Shown: positions 52,705 to 61,448 of the stretch, one piece after another | How the letters are laid out: every line of letters starts with the position of its first letter | How positions within the stretch are numbered: the first letter of the stretch is position 1 | NCBI GenBank assembly: GCA_018673915.1 | Contig: JABHBK010000044.1 | Span: forward strand, 22,940 to 86,939 | Length of the DNA stretch: 64,000 bases | DNA from: Nitrospina sp. | GTDB taxonomy: Bacteria > Nitrospinota > Nitrospinia > Nitrospinales > VA-1 | Reading direction: 5' to 3' | Notes under the pieces: generated by a model | The model's database searches: none | Told to the model about the DNA's origin: nothing | Seen by the model: the letters and a program-made list of their open reading frames with translations, nothing else | Position numbers and translations under genes: made by a program

Positions 52705-53928
52705 TTAGAGACTGCCATCGGGCTTGGCCCGATTAAAAGTTGGCACCGAGCAACTGCTTTCTCTGGGCTTTAAAAATTGAACTTTTTGTGACCTGTTCTT
52801 AATTTCTACCTCTCCCGTGAGAGGAGTCGGGCCAATATACTCCGATTGGCAGCAACCCAGGCATCCCGGAAAAATTCCTTCCGCCTTTAGTTTTTCTCTA
52901 AAATTGCTAATGCGTTCCGACTGCCAGGCCGAAGGACCGCTATCATTATTTACATTACCTACTCGAAAATGCGGGCAACTGAAAACATCTCCATAGGCCG
53001 AAAAAGCCACCTTCGTCCAGGGGATATAGCACCGATAATCCTGGTAAGAACTTTTGTTGCTGTAGTAGCGGACAATCTCATCCACCGTAATATAGTTCGG
53101 CGAAAATCTCAGCTTTGTCCCCTTCCCTTTACTTTTCCCTAGTAAAAGATCCAACTGCTCCCGCAAGAGCTCGGGTTCGATTTCCTCTACAGGGGTCGTG
53201 AGCCGTTGCAAGTGGTCGTCCTGATCATAATCCTTTCCATGCCAGTATGTGGCCGGACTACTTAAAACAAAATTAGCAACGTTGACATCCAGTTTATTTG
53301 CATATTCATACAACAGTACCAGTTCCCTCACATTTCCTCGATTGATAACACAAGTCAGGTGAATGAGCGGAAACTTTGATTTCAATTCCTTGCGCTTTGC
53401 CACCAGCCTTTCCAGTCCTTGCGTGGTCTTTTTAAAAGAACCGGGAATGGTTGTGATGCGATCGTGCAGAGCTTCTTCTCCCTCAAGCGAAACCCCCATG
53501 TAAAATAAACCGGAACCCCAAACAGATTTCAACCTTAGCCGCATGAGATCTTCTACAACCTTTTCGCTCAAGGTAGTCCCATTGGTAATGATATGGACTT
53601 TGTGCCTCTGCGTGGCGAACTCAAGGATATCCATGAAATCACTTTTCATGAATGCCTCGCCCCCCGTGAAAGTAATCAGTGAAAACCGGGGAAGTTTTGA
53701 AATCGCTTTTTTCACTTCCTCGCTCGACATTTCGTTGGTATATGTTTTTTTAGTTTCTGTTTCTTCAATTATTTCCAGGTAATGGCACATATCACAACGC
53801 AAGTTGCACCGATAAGTCACCTCGAAAAAAGCCTGAACCGGGGGCAAGGCAAATCGCGGTGCCAGATAGAACGGCAGAAACGAATAAATTCGCGGCAGGA
53901 TTTTTTGTAGGGATTTGAAATCCATCAT
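52705..53928 (-). CDS. Radical SAM protein
   Basis: A 407-residue radical SAM enzyme. FFEVTYRCNLRCDMCHYLE holds the CxxxCxxC triad (near residue 40), LITFTGGEAFMKSD is the GGE block that binds the SAM amino group, and VHIITNGTTLSEKV follows. The C-terminal half has further Cys clusters (DVFSCPHFRVGN and CLGCCQSEYIGP) consistent with auxiliary iron-sulfur binding. No signal peptide is present. It differs from the 282-residue radical SAM protein in length and C-terminus. It is placed between the WbqC-like and GT2 genes with short gaps (8-10 bp). The product is unknown; a role in making an unusual surface sugar or lipid-linked group is inferred from context. Confidence 0.86.
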   Translation of the reverse strand: MMDFKSLQKILPRIYSFLPFYLAPRFALPPVQAFFEVTYRCNLRCDMCHYLEIIEETETKKTYTNEMSSEEVKKAISKLPRFSLITFTGGEAFMKSDFMDILEFATQRHKVHIITNGTTLSEKVVEDLMRLRLKSVWGSGLFYMGVSLEGEEALHDRITTIPGSFKKTTQGLERLVAKRKELKSKFPLIHLTCVINRGNVRELVLLYEYANKLDVNVANFVLSSPATYWHGKDYDQDDHLQRLTTPVEEIEPELLREQLDLLLGKSKGKGTKLRFSPNYITVDEIVRYYSNKSSYQDYRCYIPWTKVAFSAYGDVFSCPHFRVGNVNNDSGPSAWQSERISNFREKLKAEGIFPGCLGCCQSEYIGPTPLTGEVEIKNRSQKVQFLKPRESSCSVPTFNRAKPDGSL

Positions 53929-53938
53929 AATGGAATGC

Positions 53939-54640
53939 CTATGGACAACGGATCGGTTCCGCTTGTTTCAGAATGCCTAAGCTTTGCTTCCCACAGTTGA
54001 ACAATAAATCAATGGCAGATAAATGAGGAACAAACCCAGGATACCTTTGCGGGTAAACCGGATGCTCATAATGTTGATACTCCAGTTCAATTCCCTGACT
54101 GGAAAAATCTTTCTCCGAGATATAATCACTCGCCGACTCACCGCTCAAATAATGCGTTGCTCCCAATTCGCGGCAAATCGAAAGAAGCCTCTCCGTTTTT
54201 GTCCCAGATATTTTCATCTCCGAGGAACGCAGTAGGGGAGTTTCAATGCCTATCTCTTCTTGGAGGAGACGAATCGTTTCCAGACAAAGATCAAATAAGA
54301 ATTCCCAATCTTTTGCGTACAACTGTTCGCATCTGGGAAAATAATTTTCAAAATAAGGCGACTTGCAATAATGCAGGCGAAGGGATTGCAAATGCTTTTT
54401 CCGCCATGATACCGAATTATCGATACGAGTCTCTAAAAGGCTTTGAGTAAACCGGCTTTTTTGCAGAACCGGCACCGTTAACCAGGCCCAACCCTCTCCC
54501 ACTCGAATTCGGTTGCGGTTTCTCCAGTCTCGACGCGTGTATTGCACATCATCGAGAAGGACGAATTTATCAGAGCGGCTCATTTGCTCGAAAAAACCTA
54601 ACCACGGCAAATAAGAAGGTTGAAGAATAGTAACCCGCAT
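53939..54640 (-). CDS. WbqC-like family protein
   Basis: A 233-residue protein of the WbqC-like family, found in O-antigen and surface-polysaccharide clusters. It begins MRVTILQPSYLPWLGFFEQM and continues with KFVLLDDVQYTRRDWRNRNR and VGEGWAWLTVPVLQKSRFT. The late conserved blocks THYLSGESASDYI and LSAIDLLFNCG are present. The biochemical role is not well established; WbqC-like proteins have been proposed to act on amino sugars. AAGGA lies about 8 nt before ATG 54640. It is 5 bp from the dehydratase gene and 10 bp from the radical SAM gene. Confidence 0.9.
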   Translation of the reverse strand: MRVTILQPSYLPWLGFFEQMSRSDKFVLLDDVQYTRRDWRNRNRIRVGEGWAWLTVPVLQKSRFTQSLLETRIDNSVSWRKKHLQSLRLHYCKSPYFENYFPRCEQLYAKDWEFLFDLCLETIRLLQEEIGIETPLLRSSEMKISGTKTERLLSICRELGATHYLSGESASDYISEKDFSSQGIELEYQHYEHPVYPQRYPGFVPHLSAIDLLFNCGKQSLGILKQAEPIRCP

Positions 54641-54645
54641 AAACT

Positions 54646-55659
54646 TTATCCTTTAGGAGCCCAGAGTTCTTTCATCCACATCACCCGTTCCCACCACTGG
54701 CGATTATTCTGGTAAAACTCAATGGTGCGCGCGAGGCCTTCATCCAATTCAATTTTCGATTCCCATTCCAGGCACTCAAGAGATTTTTCTGTCGAAGAAA
54801 TATGTCGGGTCACTTGACCGGGACGATCTTCAATGAACTGCAATAAGCTATCGGGCTTGTTCAGTAACCGCAATATTCTACGGGCAATCTCCACCACTGA
54901 GGTGTCGGTGCCTGTTCCCAGGTTGATCGTTTGACCTAATACCCGGTCGCGCTCTGAATGCAAAACCCGGTCCAGCGCTTCACAAGTATCTTCCACATAC
55001 ATCCAATCGCGAGAACTTTCACCGTTACCGTGAATGGTCAACGGCTGGTCCAATAAAGCACTGACAATAAAATTTGGAATTGCCTTTTCCAGATGCTGAC
55101 ACGGTCCGTAATTATTAAATGGACGAATAATGACCGCTGGCAAATCGTAGGTCTTGATATAAGAATAGATCAACCTGTCTGCCCCAGCCTTCGCTGCCGC
55201 ATAAGGACTCATTGGATTAAGCGGATGCTCCTCGTCCATTGGAGCGCGGAGAGCCGTTCCGTAAACTTCGGAAGATGAAATATGCACAAACAATTCGACC
55301 GGATTATTCACAATCGCATTAGCCACCACCTGCGTACCAATGACATCCGTCTCAAAGAAAATCGCATTATCATAAATCGAGCGGGTCACATGCGATTCCG
55401 CCGCGAAATGCACAACAATATCCGCTTCAGAAACCAGCTTGTTTACAATATCGGGGTGGGTGATATTGCCATGAAAAAATTTGAAATGGCCATTGGACTT
55501 CAGGCTGGGAGGAATATTGTCCAGATTGCCGGCATAGGTTAAAGCATCCAGCAGAAGGATTTTGGTGTCCGGATAACGTTGGTGAATGAATTTGATAAAA
55601 TTACTACCAATAAAACCAGCGCCACCCGTTACCAATATAGTTTTTTGAGATCCGTTCAT
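54646..55659 (-). CDS. NAD-dependent sugar-nucleotide 4,6-dehydratase/epimerase (SDR)
   Basis: A 337-residue extended SDR enzyme. KTILVTGGAGFIGSNFIKFI binds NAD, and HFAAESHVTRSI and HISSSEVYGTALRAPMDEEH follow. The catalytic YxxxK is SPYAAAKAGADRLI, with RPFNNYGPCQ and DWMYVEDTCEALD after it. The layout is that of dTDP-glucose 4,6-dehydratase, but the catalytic Thr-Asp-Glu is replaced by Ser-Ser-Glu (SSSEVYG). This hints at another nucleotide sugar (GDP-, UDP- or CDP-linked). I start at ATG 55659 (MNGSQKTILV); the frame is open for another 35 codons from a TTG. It is the first gene of the surface-sugar operon. Confidence 0.87.
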   Translation of the reverse strand: MNGSQKTILVTGGAGFIGSNFIKFIHQRYPDTKILLLDALTYAGNLDNIPPSLKSNGHFKFFHGNITHPDIVNKLVSEADIVVHFAAESHVTRSIYDNAIFFETDVIGTQVVANAIVNNPVELFVHISSSEVYGTALRAPMDEEHPLNPMSPYAAAKAGADRLIYSYIKTYDLPAVIIRPFNNYGPCQHLEKAIPNFIVSALLDQPLTIHGNGESSRDWMYVEDTCEALDRVLHSERDRVLGQTINLGTGTDTSVVEIARRILRLLNKPDSLLQFIEDRPGQVTRHISSTEKSLECLEWESKIELDEGLARTIEFYQNNRQWWERVMWMKELWAPKG

Positions 55660-55839
55660 AGCCCGTATCAAGAAATCCGTTTCAGTACCATTATATATAA
55701 GAGTCCAGTATATCTTTACGGAAAACTGAGGTAAATCCTTTAGCGGAAAGGCCTCCGCCTGCAAACCACAGGAGCAATTTGGCGGTAAAGCTGGCGACCA
55801 CCGAAGGAGTGGAGTCTGCTTACACCGGGCGGGGCCCGG

Positions 55840-56505
55840 TCAGGGAACCATTTTGAGGAGTTCATCGATGGTTTTTTCTATGCCTTCGGCCACCTCAGAG
55901 ATACTCTGACCCACCATATAGGCCGGAGTGGAGACAATATGATTTTCTTTATCGAGGACAAAATCCCGAGCCGAGCATTCCTGATGCTTGCTGCCCATTT
56001 CTTCGATCATGCCACTGCCATCCTTGTCATTACCGATGGTCAACGTAGGTTTGGATGATTCCCCTTCATAAATTTTAGCCATCATGGCAGGGGCGATGCA
56101 TAACACCGCTTGCGGCTTCTGTTTGGCTATGAACTCTTTCACCAATCGCATGACATCCGGATGGACATCGCAGTCGGACCCTTTTTCCGCAAAACTGGAA
56201 AGGTTTTTCGCCGCGCCGAATCCACCGGGAAAGACCAAAGCATCAATATCATCCGCCTTGACCGCGTTGATATCGCGGATTTCTCCACGGGCAATGCGAG
56301 CCGATTCCACCAACACGTTACGTTTTTCTCCCAGCATTTCCTCGCCATTATGGTGATTGATCACATGCATCTGTTCCACATCGGGGGCCATGCACACCGC
56401 CTTGGCGCCAGCCCGATCAATCGCCAATAACGTGATGACCGATTCATGTATCTCCGCCCCGTCAAACACCCCGCATCCTGATAGCACCACACCTATTTTT
56501 TTCAT
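55840..56505 (-). CDS. ElbB-like DJ-1/PfpI-family protein
   Basis: A 221-residue class I glutamine amidotransferase-like protein of the ElbB group, a DJ-1/PfpI relative reported to have weak glyoxalase activity. MKKIGVVLSGCGVFDGAEIH, LVFPGGFGAAKNLSSFAEKG and the nucleophile region AVLCIAPAMMAKIYEG (Cys near residue 135) match the family. The length is standard. GGGGG lies about 8 nt before ATG 56505. It is a single gene downstream of the AT-rich insert and divergent from it. Its cellular role is unclear. Confidence 0.87.
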   Translation of the reverse strand: MKKIGVVLSGCGVFDGAEIHESVITLLAIDRAGAKAVCMAPDVEQMHVINHHNGEEMLGEKRNVLVESARIARGEIRDINAVKADDIDALVFPGGFGAAKNLSSFAEKGSDCDVHPDVMRLVKEFIAKQKPQAVLCIAPAMMAKIYEGESSKPTLTIGNDKDGSGMIEEMGSKHQECSARDFVLDKENHIVSTPAYMVGQSISEVAEGIEKTIDELLKMVP

Positions 56506-56791
56506 ACTTATTTTCCCCCTGAAAAATAAAAACAGAGATTAGTTTTGCATTAAAAACCCATTTTACCACCCCCTGACGGCGGACGCCAGCGCAACCCTGG
56601 GTCCAGTAGGGCAGTGACGCAACCGCCCCAAGGTTAAAGTCACCCAAAGTCCATCGAAGAGTCGACTTGTAATCCTCATTATCCTTTCAATCCACATATC
56701 AATCCAGTAAAATCCGAGTTCGGAAACAGCGTTTGTAATACTTCCTAGCCTAGCTTTATCAAATTAATACTTTTAAATAAAAAGCTTCCCC

Positions 56792-57742
56792 ATGAGCAGC
56801 GAAAAACTCACAAAAGAACAAAAAGAAAAACTCAAATCTCTAGAGCCCCAACTTCAAAGAGCTGAGGAGACCAGGAACTATGAAGAAGCAAAACGAATTA
56901 CTTTTAAAATCCAACAACTATTAAGACCGACAAGACATGAAACTCGATTAATGCAGACCAAAAATAGGCTATTTGAAACAGCTATGGAATGTGGAGAACT
57001 AAGTATAGCAATTAAAGGGTTTCTAGGGGTTAGAAGAAAGGTTGCAGAAACCACAAGGCTTTACTTAGAAGCAACATCATTACTTGCTATATGTTTTTTA
57101 AGGAAACGTGATCTCAAATCCGCAAGGCCCTATATGGTCGAAGCTCTAAAGTGTGAGAAAAACATTAAATCAGAAGCAAAAAGAACCCAATTCAAAGCAA
57201 GTTTAGCAAAAAGATTCAACGACGAGGCTCTATTGTCTTCACTCGCTATCGAGGGGTTGGAAAACTTAAACCCAGAAAGAGTACAAAAGGATGCAGGAAA
57301 ATTAGTTTGTGAAAATACTGAAGACGAAATCTTGGCGCTTCTTGGCTCCGAAGTATCAAGTAGCACAATAGAATTCGTCGAGGAAGTTAATAGAGAATCA
57401 CAGAAATTACTTACTTTTAAAGAAAAAAGGATGTTGCCAGCATACGTAGAAATAAAAGAAAAAAGGAAACTGGGGAAAAGCGTATTATCTGCATTTGAGA
57501 GAATTCTTTGGAAGTCCCTATGCGACAAAGAGAGCGAAGTGTACAAAATGTGGTTTACAAACGGCATGCAAGCAGTTCTAGATAAAAAATATATTACGAC
57601 CGCTATTATTGCCGCATTATCGGGGTTAAGCATTGGGGTTTATGCAATTGCCGTATATGCAACTGCTCTAATCATAAAAATGGGAATTGAGGCGTTTTGT
57701 GATGTACATGAACCTAAAAATTTAATGGACTTAAGAAAATAA
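56792..57742 (+). CDS. Unknown protein with helical repeats and C-terminal membrane helices (insert gene 1)
   Basis: A 316-residue protein of unknown function. An N-terminal charged coiled-coil (KEQKEKLKSLEPQLQRAEET) leads into a helical TPR-like region (ETAMECGELSIAIKGFLGV, YLEATSLLAICFLRKRDLKS), then a mixed region. Near the C-terminus a hydrophobic stretch (TTAIIAALSGLSIGVYAIAV, then ATALIIKMGIEAF) forms one or two membrane helices. The gene is markedly A-rich, using AAA, AAT and TTA far more than the neighbours, which suggests recent gain. It is 46 bp before a second unknown membrane protein on the same strand; the two form an isolated pair between chromosomal genes. I do not recognise a family. 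Confidence 0.65.
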   Translation: MSSEKLTKEQKEKLKSLEPQLQRAEETRNYEEAKRITFKIQQLLRPTRHETRLMQTKNRLFETAMECGELSIAIKGFLGVRRKVAETTRLYLEATSLLAICFLRKRDLKSARPYMVEALKCEKNIKSEAKRTQFKASLAKRFNDEALLSSLAIEGLENLNPERVQKDAGKLVCENTEDEILALLGSEVSSSTIEFVEEVNRESQKLLTFKEKRMLPAYVEIKEKRKLGKSVLSAFERILWKSLCDKESEVYKMWFTNGMQAVLDKKYITTAIIAALSGLSIGVYAIAVYATALIIKMGIEAFCDVHEPKNLMDLRK

Positions 57743-57788
57743 TTCCCAAAAATTATTCTCAACCACAGGTTTCAACAGAAAACAAAAT

Positions 57789-58598
57789 ATGACTAATTGG
57801 ATTAAAAGTAATTGGCCAGGGTGGCTTTCCGGCATAGTAATTTTCTTAGCTCTTGGGGTCTTTATTGGGAATAAAACGGAAACTGCCGCACAAATTGGTG
57901 ATTTCTTTGCTGGATTTTCCGCCGCACTCGCCTTCATATGGCTGATAGCTGGTTTTATGCAACAAAGAAAGGAGCTAGTTCTCCAAAGACAAGAACTAGC
58001 TTTGCAAAGAGAAGCTCTTGAACAGCAAAGAGAAGAGTTGAATAGAATTGGGAAATACGCTGCCTTAGATCAAATATCGAAAATTTTGAAAGAATTTGAA
58101 GACTCTTTACCCAAAAAGAATATTCAAGGCATAACTAAAATTGAAGATTTAAACCAAATATTCATGCCTGAATTTGCTAAAGCAGTAAAAATATTAGAAC
58201 CCTCCGCTCACATTGATATTTCAAAAACCTATCTCGAATGGGCAAAAATTGAAGGGGTTTGCAAAGAGTTTTTATCCGCAATAATGTCGGTAGTTATTTT
58301 ACATAACGAATCTAGCGAAGAAGCTGATCTCAAATTTCTTGAAGGTGAGGATGATGCTGAATATATTTATTTCAATTATGATTCAATAAAAAATATCCGC
58401 CCATTACGGAATTATATTGGCTCAGCACATTTTCTAGCAACTCAAATAACTTTATGTACACCTGGCTTGAAAAAAATGGAATTAGCAAACATAGAGACTA
58501 TCGAAAAAATTGATCCAAAGTTGATTAATAGAGAGGGTGTGGATAAGTTGCGCGCTGAAATTGCAGAAATTGATAGAATTAAGAAAAAATCTGAATAA
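57789..58598 (+). CDS. Unknown membrane protein with coiled-coil (insert gene 2)
   Basis: A 269-residue protein. Two membrane helices (WLSGIVIFLALGVFIGN and GFSAALAFIWLIAGFMQQ, about residues 11-60) are followed by a heptad coiled-coil in which RQELALQREALEQQREEL-type repeats are very regular (about 62-90). A soluble helical domain makes up the rest (KYAALDQISKILKEFEDSL, FLEGEDDAEYIYFNY). The layout of two helices, a Gln/Glu/Leu-rich coiled-coil and a cytosolic alpha domain is shared by widespread uncharacterised bacterial proteins found in accessory regions. Codon use is A-rich like its neighbour. It probably acts with insert gene 1. Confidence 0.65.
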   Translation: MTNWIKSNWPGWLSGIVIFLALGVFIGNKTETAAQIGDFFAGFSAALAFIWLIAGFMQQRKELVLQRQELALQREALEQQREELNRIGKYAALDQISKILKEFEDSLPKKNIQGITKIEDLNQIFMPEFAKAVKILEPSAHIDISKTYLEWAKIEGVCKEFLSAIMSVVILHNESSEEADLKFLEGEDDAEYIYFNYDSIKNIRPLRNYIGSAHFLATQITLCTPGLKKMELANIETIEKIDPKLINREGVDKLRAEIAEIDRIKKKSE

Positions 58599-58612
58599 TA
58601 TTGCACATCTAA

Positions 58613-58729
58613 CTAACTGCTACTACGGCCAGTAGTTATATACAATCGCCTATCTTTGCCAAAAACTTTGGGAGTTATTTTCATGTCAGGGAGATCTTGC
58701 ACACTGGTGTTTCCCGGAAAGAGTCTCAC
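58613..58729 (-). pseudogene. Relic similar to the C-terminus of NadE
   Basis: Reading the minus strand from 58684 gives MKITPKVFGKDRRLYIT, ending in GRSSS and a TAG at 58613. This matches the extreme C-terminus of the NadE gene 3 kb away, VKITPKAFGKDRRLPIT, in 14 of 17 residues; 37 of 51 bases are identical. The upstream codons do not resemble NadE and no full gene surrounds it. It is therefore the tail of a second nadE copy cut by rearrangement, or a foreign nadE end. It sits between insert gene 2 and the sugar kinase. Confidence 0.65.
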
Positions 58730-58733
58730 AATT

Positions 58734-59645
58734 TTATGCGGTTTTTAAAAAGTTTCTAGCACTGAAATAGGCCCCAAACAGGCCTATGTTTTCCCCCAGT
58801 GCTGTGGGAACTATTTCGGGGATGTTTTTCAACAAGGTATATTGTTTAATAATTTCCGGATCGGGAATAATCTTATTAAACTGCTTAAGGCCTAAAGAAC
58901 CCATAATGATAATTTTTTCCGGATCGTACGCATTGATTAAATTTCCAATTCCATAGGCATTGTAGTGCTTCACCTTGTTCACAGTTTCCTGAAATTGAGA
59001 GTCCTCGAATATTTCCTCTGCCGTCAATTTTTGTCCCATTTTCTCAACCGTTTTTTCAACTCCCACACCTGAAGCTTGTGCCGCCCAGCAACCATTATGC
59101 CCTAAACAGGGGTTTGCCAAGTCGGGGTTTGTTTCGAGAACGATGTGCCCGATCTCAGTTTGTCTATTATATAAACTTCCATTCACTATGACTCCCACAC
59201 CAATTCCCGTACTGATGGTCACCAGGCAAAAATTTTTTATTTCATTAAATTGTCCCAGAGCGAGTTCTCCCTGACTGGCCATGTTGAGATCGTTGCCAAT
59301 TAGGAGAGGAACATTAAAATAATCTCCGAGAAGACAGGAAAAATCTATTTCTTCATCAAACTCTAATGGTTTTGATCCCAGCAATATCATGCCTTCTACA
59401 GGACCAGGAAGTGCCATGCTAGCGGCCTGAATTTGACTTAAGGGTGCTTCCGGGTGCGCCTTTCTCAGCGAAGAGGAAATTCTTTTGATTTGCTGAACTA
59501 GAGAACCAACATTATTTTTTTCTGTTTTTTCATTAATAAAAGGTTCTTCTATTTTACCGTCAACAATAAGTGCGGCCCTGATATTGGTTCCTCCAATATC
59601 GTAGCACTCAATAAACCCATTTTTATTGTCGGCGAGATTATTCAT
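58734..59645 (-). CDS. ROK-family sugar kinase (glucokinase-like)
   Basis: A 303-residue ROK-family kinase or repressor-related protein. The first phosphate motif IECYDIGGTNIRAALIVDGK is followed by ASMALPGPVEG, PLLIGNDLNMASQGELALGQ (catalytic Asp in NDLN), VTISTGIGVGVIVNG and EIGHIVLETNP. The zinc loop reads CLGHNGCWAA, lacking one Cys of the CxCGxxGC pattern, so zinc binding may be lost. It has no DNA-binding N-terminus, so it is a kinase rather than a repressor. It is the last of a three-gene run (gnd-pgl-ROK) of oxidative pentose phosphate genes and overlaps pgl by 4 bp. The likely role is glucose phosphorylation. Confidence 0.85.
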   Translation of the reverse strand: MNNLADNKNGFIECYDIGGTNIRAALIVDGKIEEPFINEKTEKNNVGSLVQQIKRISSSLRKAHPEAPLSQIQAASMALPGPVEGMILLGSKPLEFDEEIDFSCLLGDYFNVPLLIGNDLNMASQGELALGQFNEIKNFCLVTISTGIGVGVIVNGSLYNRQTEIGHIVLETNPDLANPCLGHNGCWAAQASGVGVEKTVEKMGQKLTAEEIFEDSQFQETVNKVKHYNAYGIGNLINAYDPEKIIIMGSLGLKQFNKIIPDPEIIKQYTLLKNIPEIVPTALGENIGLFGAYFSARNFLKTA

Positions 59646-60388
59646 GTATATTTCTCAAGTTGAGATGCGGCCAACTCATCCAGCGCCCATTCAACATTTC
59701 CTGTCAGGGGCCGAATTTTTCCCGCTGGCAAACCCCTGTTCTCTGATGGAGAGTTCAAGATTCGGGAAACGATGGCAGCCTTATCCTGACCTGAAACAAT
59801 AACGGTTATTCGCTTGGCCGCGTTAATCACCGGCAAGCTTAAGGATATTCTTTTTTGTCCGGTATCCGGGTGAGTGGTGACCCCACATAACTGGCTTGTC
59901 GAGCTTGCAAGAGTGGATCCGGGAAAAATAGATGCAGTATGCCCATCCGTTCCGACACCCAGAAAAATCCAATCCAAACTTGGGTTCTGCCCCTTGCCAG
60001 GCGCGAAGTGTTTCTTCAGTTCATCCGCATATCGGTTGGCTTCAACGACTGGATCATTTTCTCCATGGATTCGATGGATATTTTCTTCGGGGATGGATAT
60101 GTCTTTCAGCATCAAGTTACTAGCAAGTTTAAAATTGCTTTCGCTATGATCCGGCTTTACGCAACGCTCATCCACCCAAAAAATATGGACAATATCCCAG
60201 GGGATCCTTTTCCATTTTTCAAATTCCGGTAAATGCTGGAACACATTGCGGGGAGTGTTCCCTCCAGACAGACCGAGGTTAAAAGTCGTTTGTTTGTTCA
60301 ATGCTTGATTAGCACCTTCAAACCAATCATCCACCAAGGCGCCACAAAGACTTTTAAAGCTGGAAAACACTTTTACGTTATCACTCAA
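59642..60388 (-). CDS. pgl: 6-phosphogluconolactonase
   Basis: A 248-residue 6-phosphogluconolactonase of the DevB/SOL type. LGLSGGNTPRNVFQHLPEF, HIFWVDERCVKPDHSESNF and WIFLGVGTDGHTASIFPGST are the three signature blocks, covering phosphate binding and the catalytic His. ITVIVSGQDKAAIVSRIL near the C-terminus also fits. It hydrolyses 6-phosphogluconolactone to 6-phosphogluconate. It sits directly between gnd and the ROK kinase, but the zwf gene, which makes its substrate, is not in this window. The ATGA overlap with the ROK start indicates coupling. Confidence 0.94.
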   Translation of the reverse strand: MSDNVKVFSSFKSLCGALVDDWFEGANQALNKQTTFNLGLSGGNTPRNVFQHLPEFEKWKRIPWDIVHIFWVDERCVKPDHSESNFKLASNLMLKDISIPEENIHRIHGENDPVVEANRYADELKKHFAPGKGQNPSLDWIFLGVGTDGHTASIFPGSTLASSTSQLCGVTTHPDTGQKRISLSLPVINAAKRITVIVSGQDKAAIVSRILNSPSENRGLPAGKIRPLTGNVEWALDELAASQLEKYT

Positions 60389-60424
60389 ACCACAAATATT
60401 TTATAAAGTTTTTCGGGTTAATAT

Positions 60425-61315
60425 TTACTTAGATTTGATCGCATGGCCACCAAACCGATTTCTTAATCCGGCAAGGACCTTCATGCTGAAAGATTCGGGT
60501 TGCCGTGACCTTAATCTTGATAAAAGGGATAAGGTAATGACTGGGGCAGGCACATTAAGATCGATTGCGGTTTGTACCATCCACCTTCCCTCGCCACTGT
60601 CCTCAACATGATCTTTAATTTTAGAAAGCTTTGGGTCTTCCTCAAATAAACTTTCCGCCAACTCAAGAAGCCAGGATCGGACCACGCTTCCTTTTTGCCA
60701 AACTTTACTTATTTTGTGCATGTCAAGATTGAATGACGATTTCTCCATCACCTCAAAGCCTTCGGCATAGGCCTGCATCATGCCATATTCAATTCCATTA
60801 TGAACCATCTTCACAAAGTGACCGGCACCACTAGGGCCACAATATAAAAATCCATTTTCCTGGGCCAGAGCGCTAAAAATTGGGTCCAGTTTGGAGCAGG
60901 CTGTTTGATCGCCTCCTACCATCAAGCAATATCCATTTTCTAATCCCCAAACCCCACCACTGGTTCCACAGTCGACAAAATTAATTCCCTTTTTCTCTAG
61001 CTCAAAGGCATGACTTTGCGTGTCTCGCCAGTTGGAATTTCCTCCATCAACAATTGTATCTCCTGCTTTCAATACTTTGGCTAATTCTTCAATATTCTCT
61101 TTTACAGGGTTACCTTCTGGAACCATGAGCCATACAATACGATGTTGCGGTAAATTCTCTACCAATTCAGCAATAGAATTCATCCGTTCAATATCTTTTC
61201 CAAATCTGTCGGCTGAAAGATTTGGGTCATAGGCAACAACCTCATGCCCATTTCGAAGCAAACGTTCCACCATATTGGATCCCATTTTTCCAAGCCCGAC
61301 AAAACCGATTTTCAT
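60425..61315 (-). CDS. gnd: 6-phosphogluconate dehydrogenase, decarboxylating (short YqeC/GntZ type)
   Basis: A 296-residue decarboxylating dehydrogenase that turns 6-phosphogluconate into ribulose 5-phosphate. MKIGFVGLGKMGSNMVERLL binds the cofactor; Asp in VVAYDPN after the second strand favours NAD over NADP. Active-site blocks are VDGGNSNWRDT, FVDCGTSGGVWGLENGYCLM and FVKMVHNGIEYGMMQAYAEG. The length matches the short homotetrameric form rather than the 470-residue Gnd. I place the start at ATG 61315, which has GGAG six nt upstream; an upstream start at 61351 is less likely. It is the first gene of the gnd-pgl-ROK run. Confidence 0.93.
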   Translation of the reverse strand: MKIGFVGLGKMGSNMVERLLRNGHEVVAYDPNLSADRFGKDIERMNSIAELVENLPQHRIVWLMVPEGNPVKENIEELAKVLKAGDTIVDGGNSNWRDTQSHAFELEKKGINFVDCGTSGGVWGLENGYCLMVGGDQTACSKLDPIFSALAQENGFLYCGPSGAGHFVKMVHNGIEYGMMQAYAEGFEVMEKSSFNLDMHKISKVWQKGSVVRSWLLELAESLFEEDPKLSKIKDHVEDSGEGRWMVQTAIDLNVPAPVITLSLLSRLRSRQPESFSMKVLAGLRNRFGGHAIKSK

Positions 61316-61448
61316 TTGACACTCCATCAATTTAATTTTGGAGACAAACACACTAATTAAGACAGCATAACCTTTTTTATTCTAAAACCATATCCCCTTG
61401 CCTTCACAGAAAACACAAATAAAAGCAAGAGCTATCGTTGCTAGAAGG

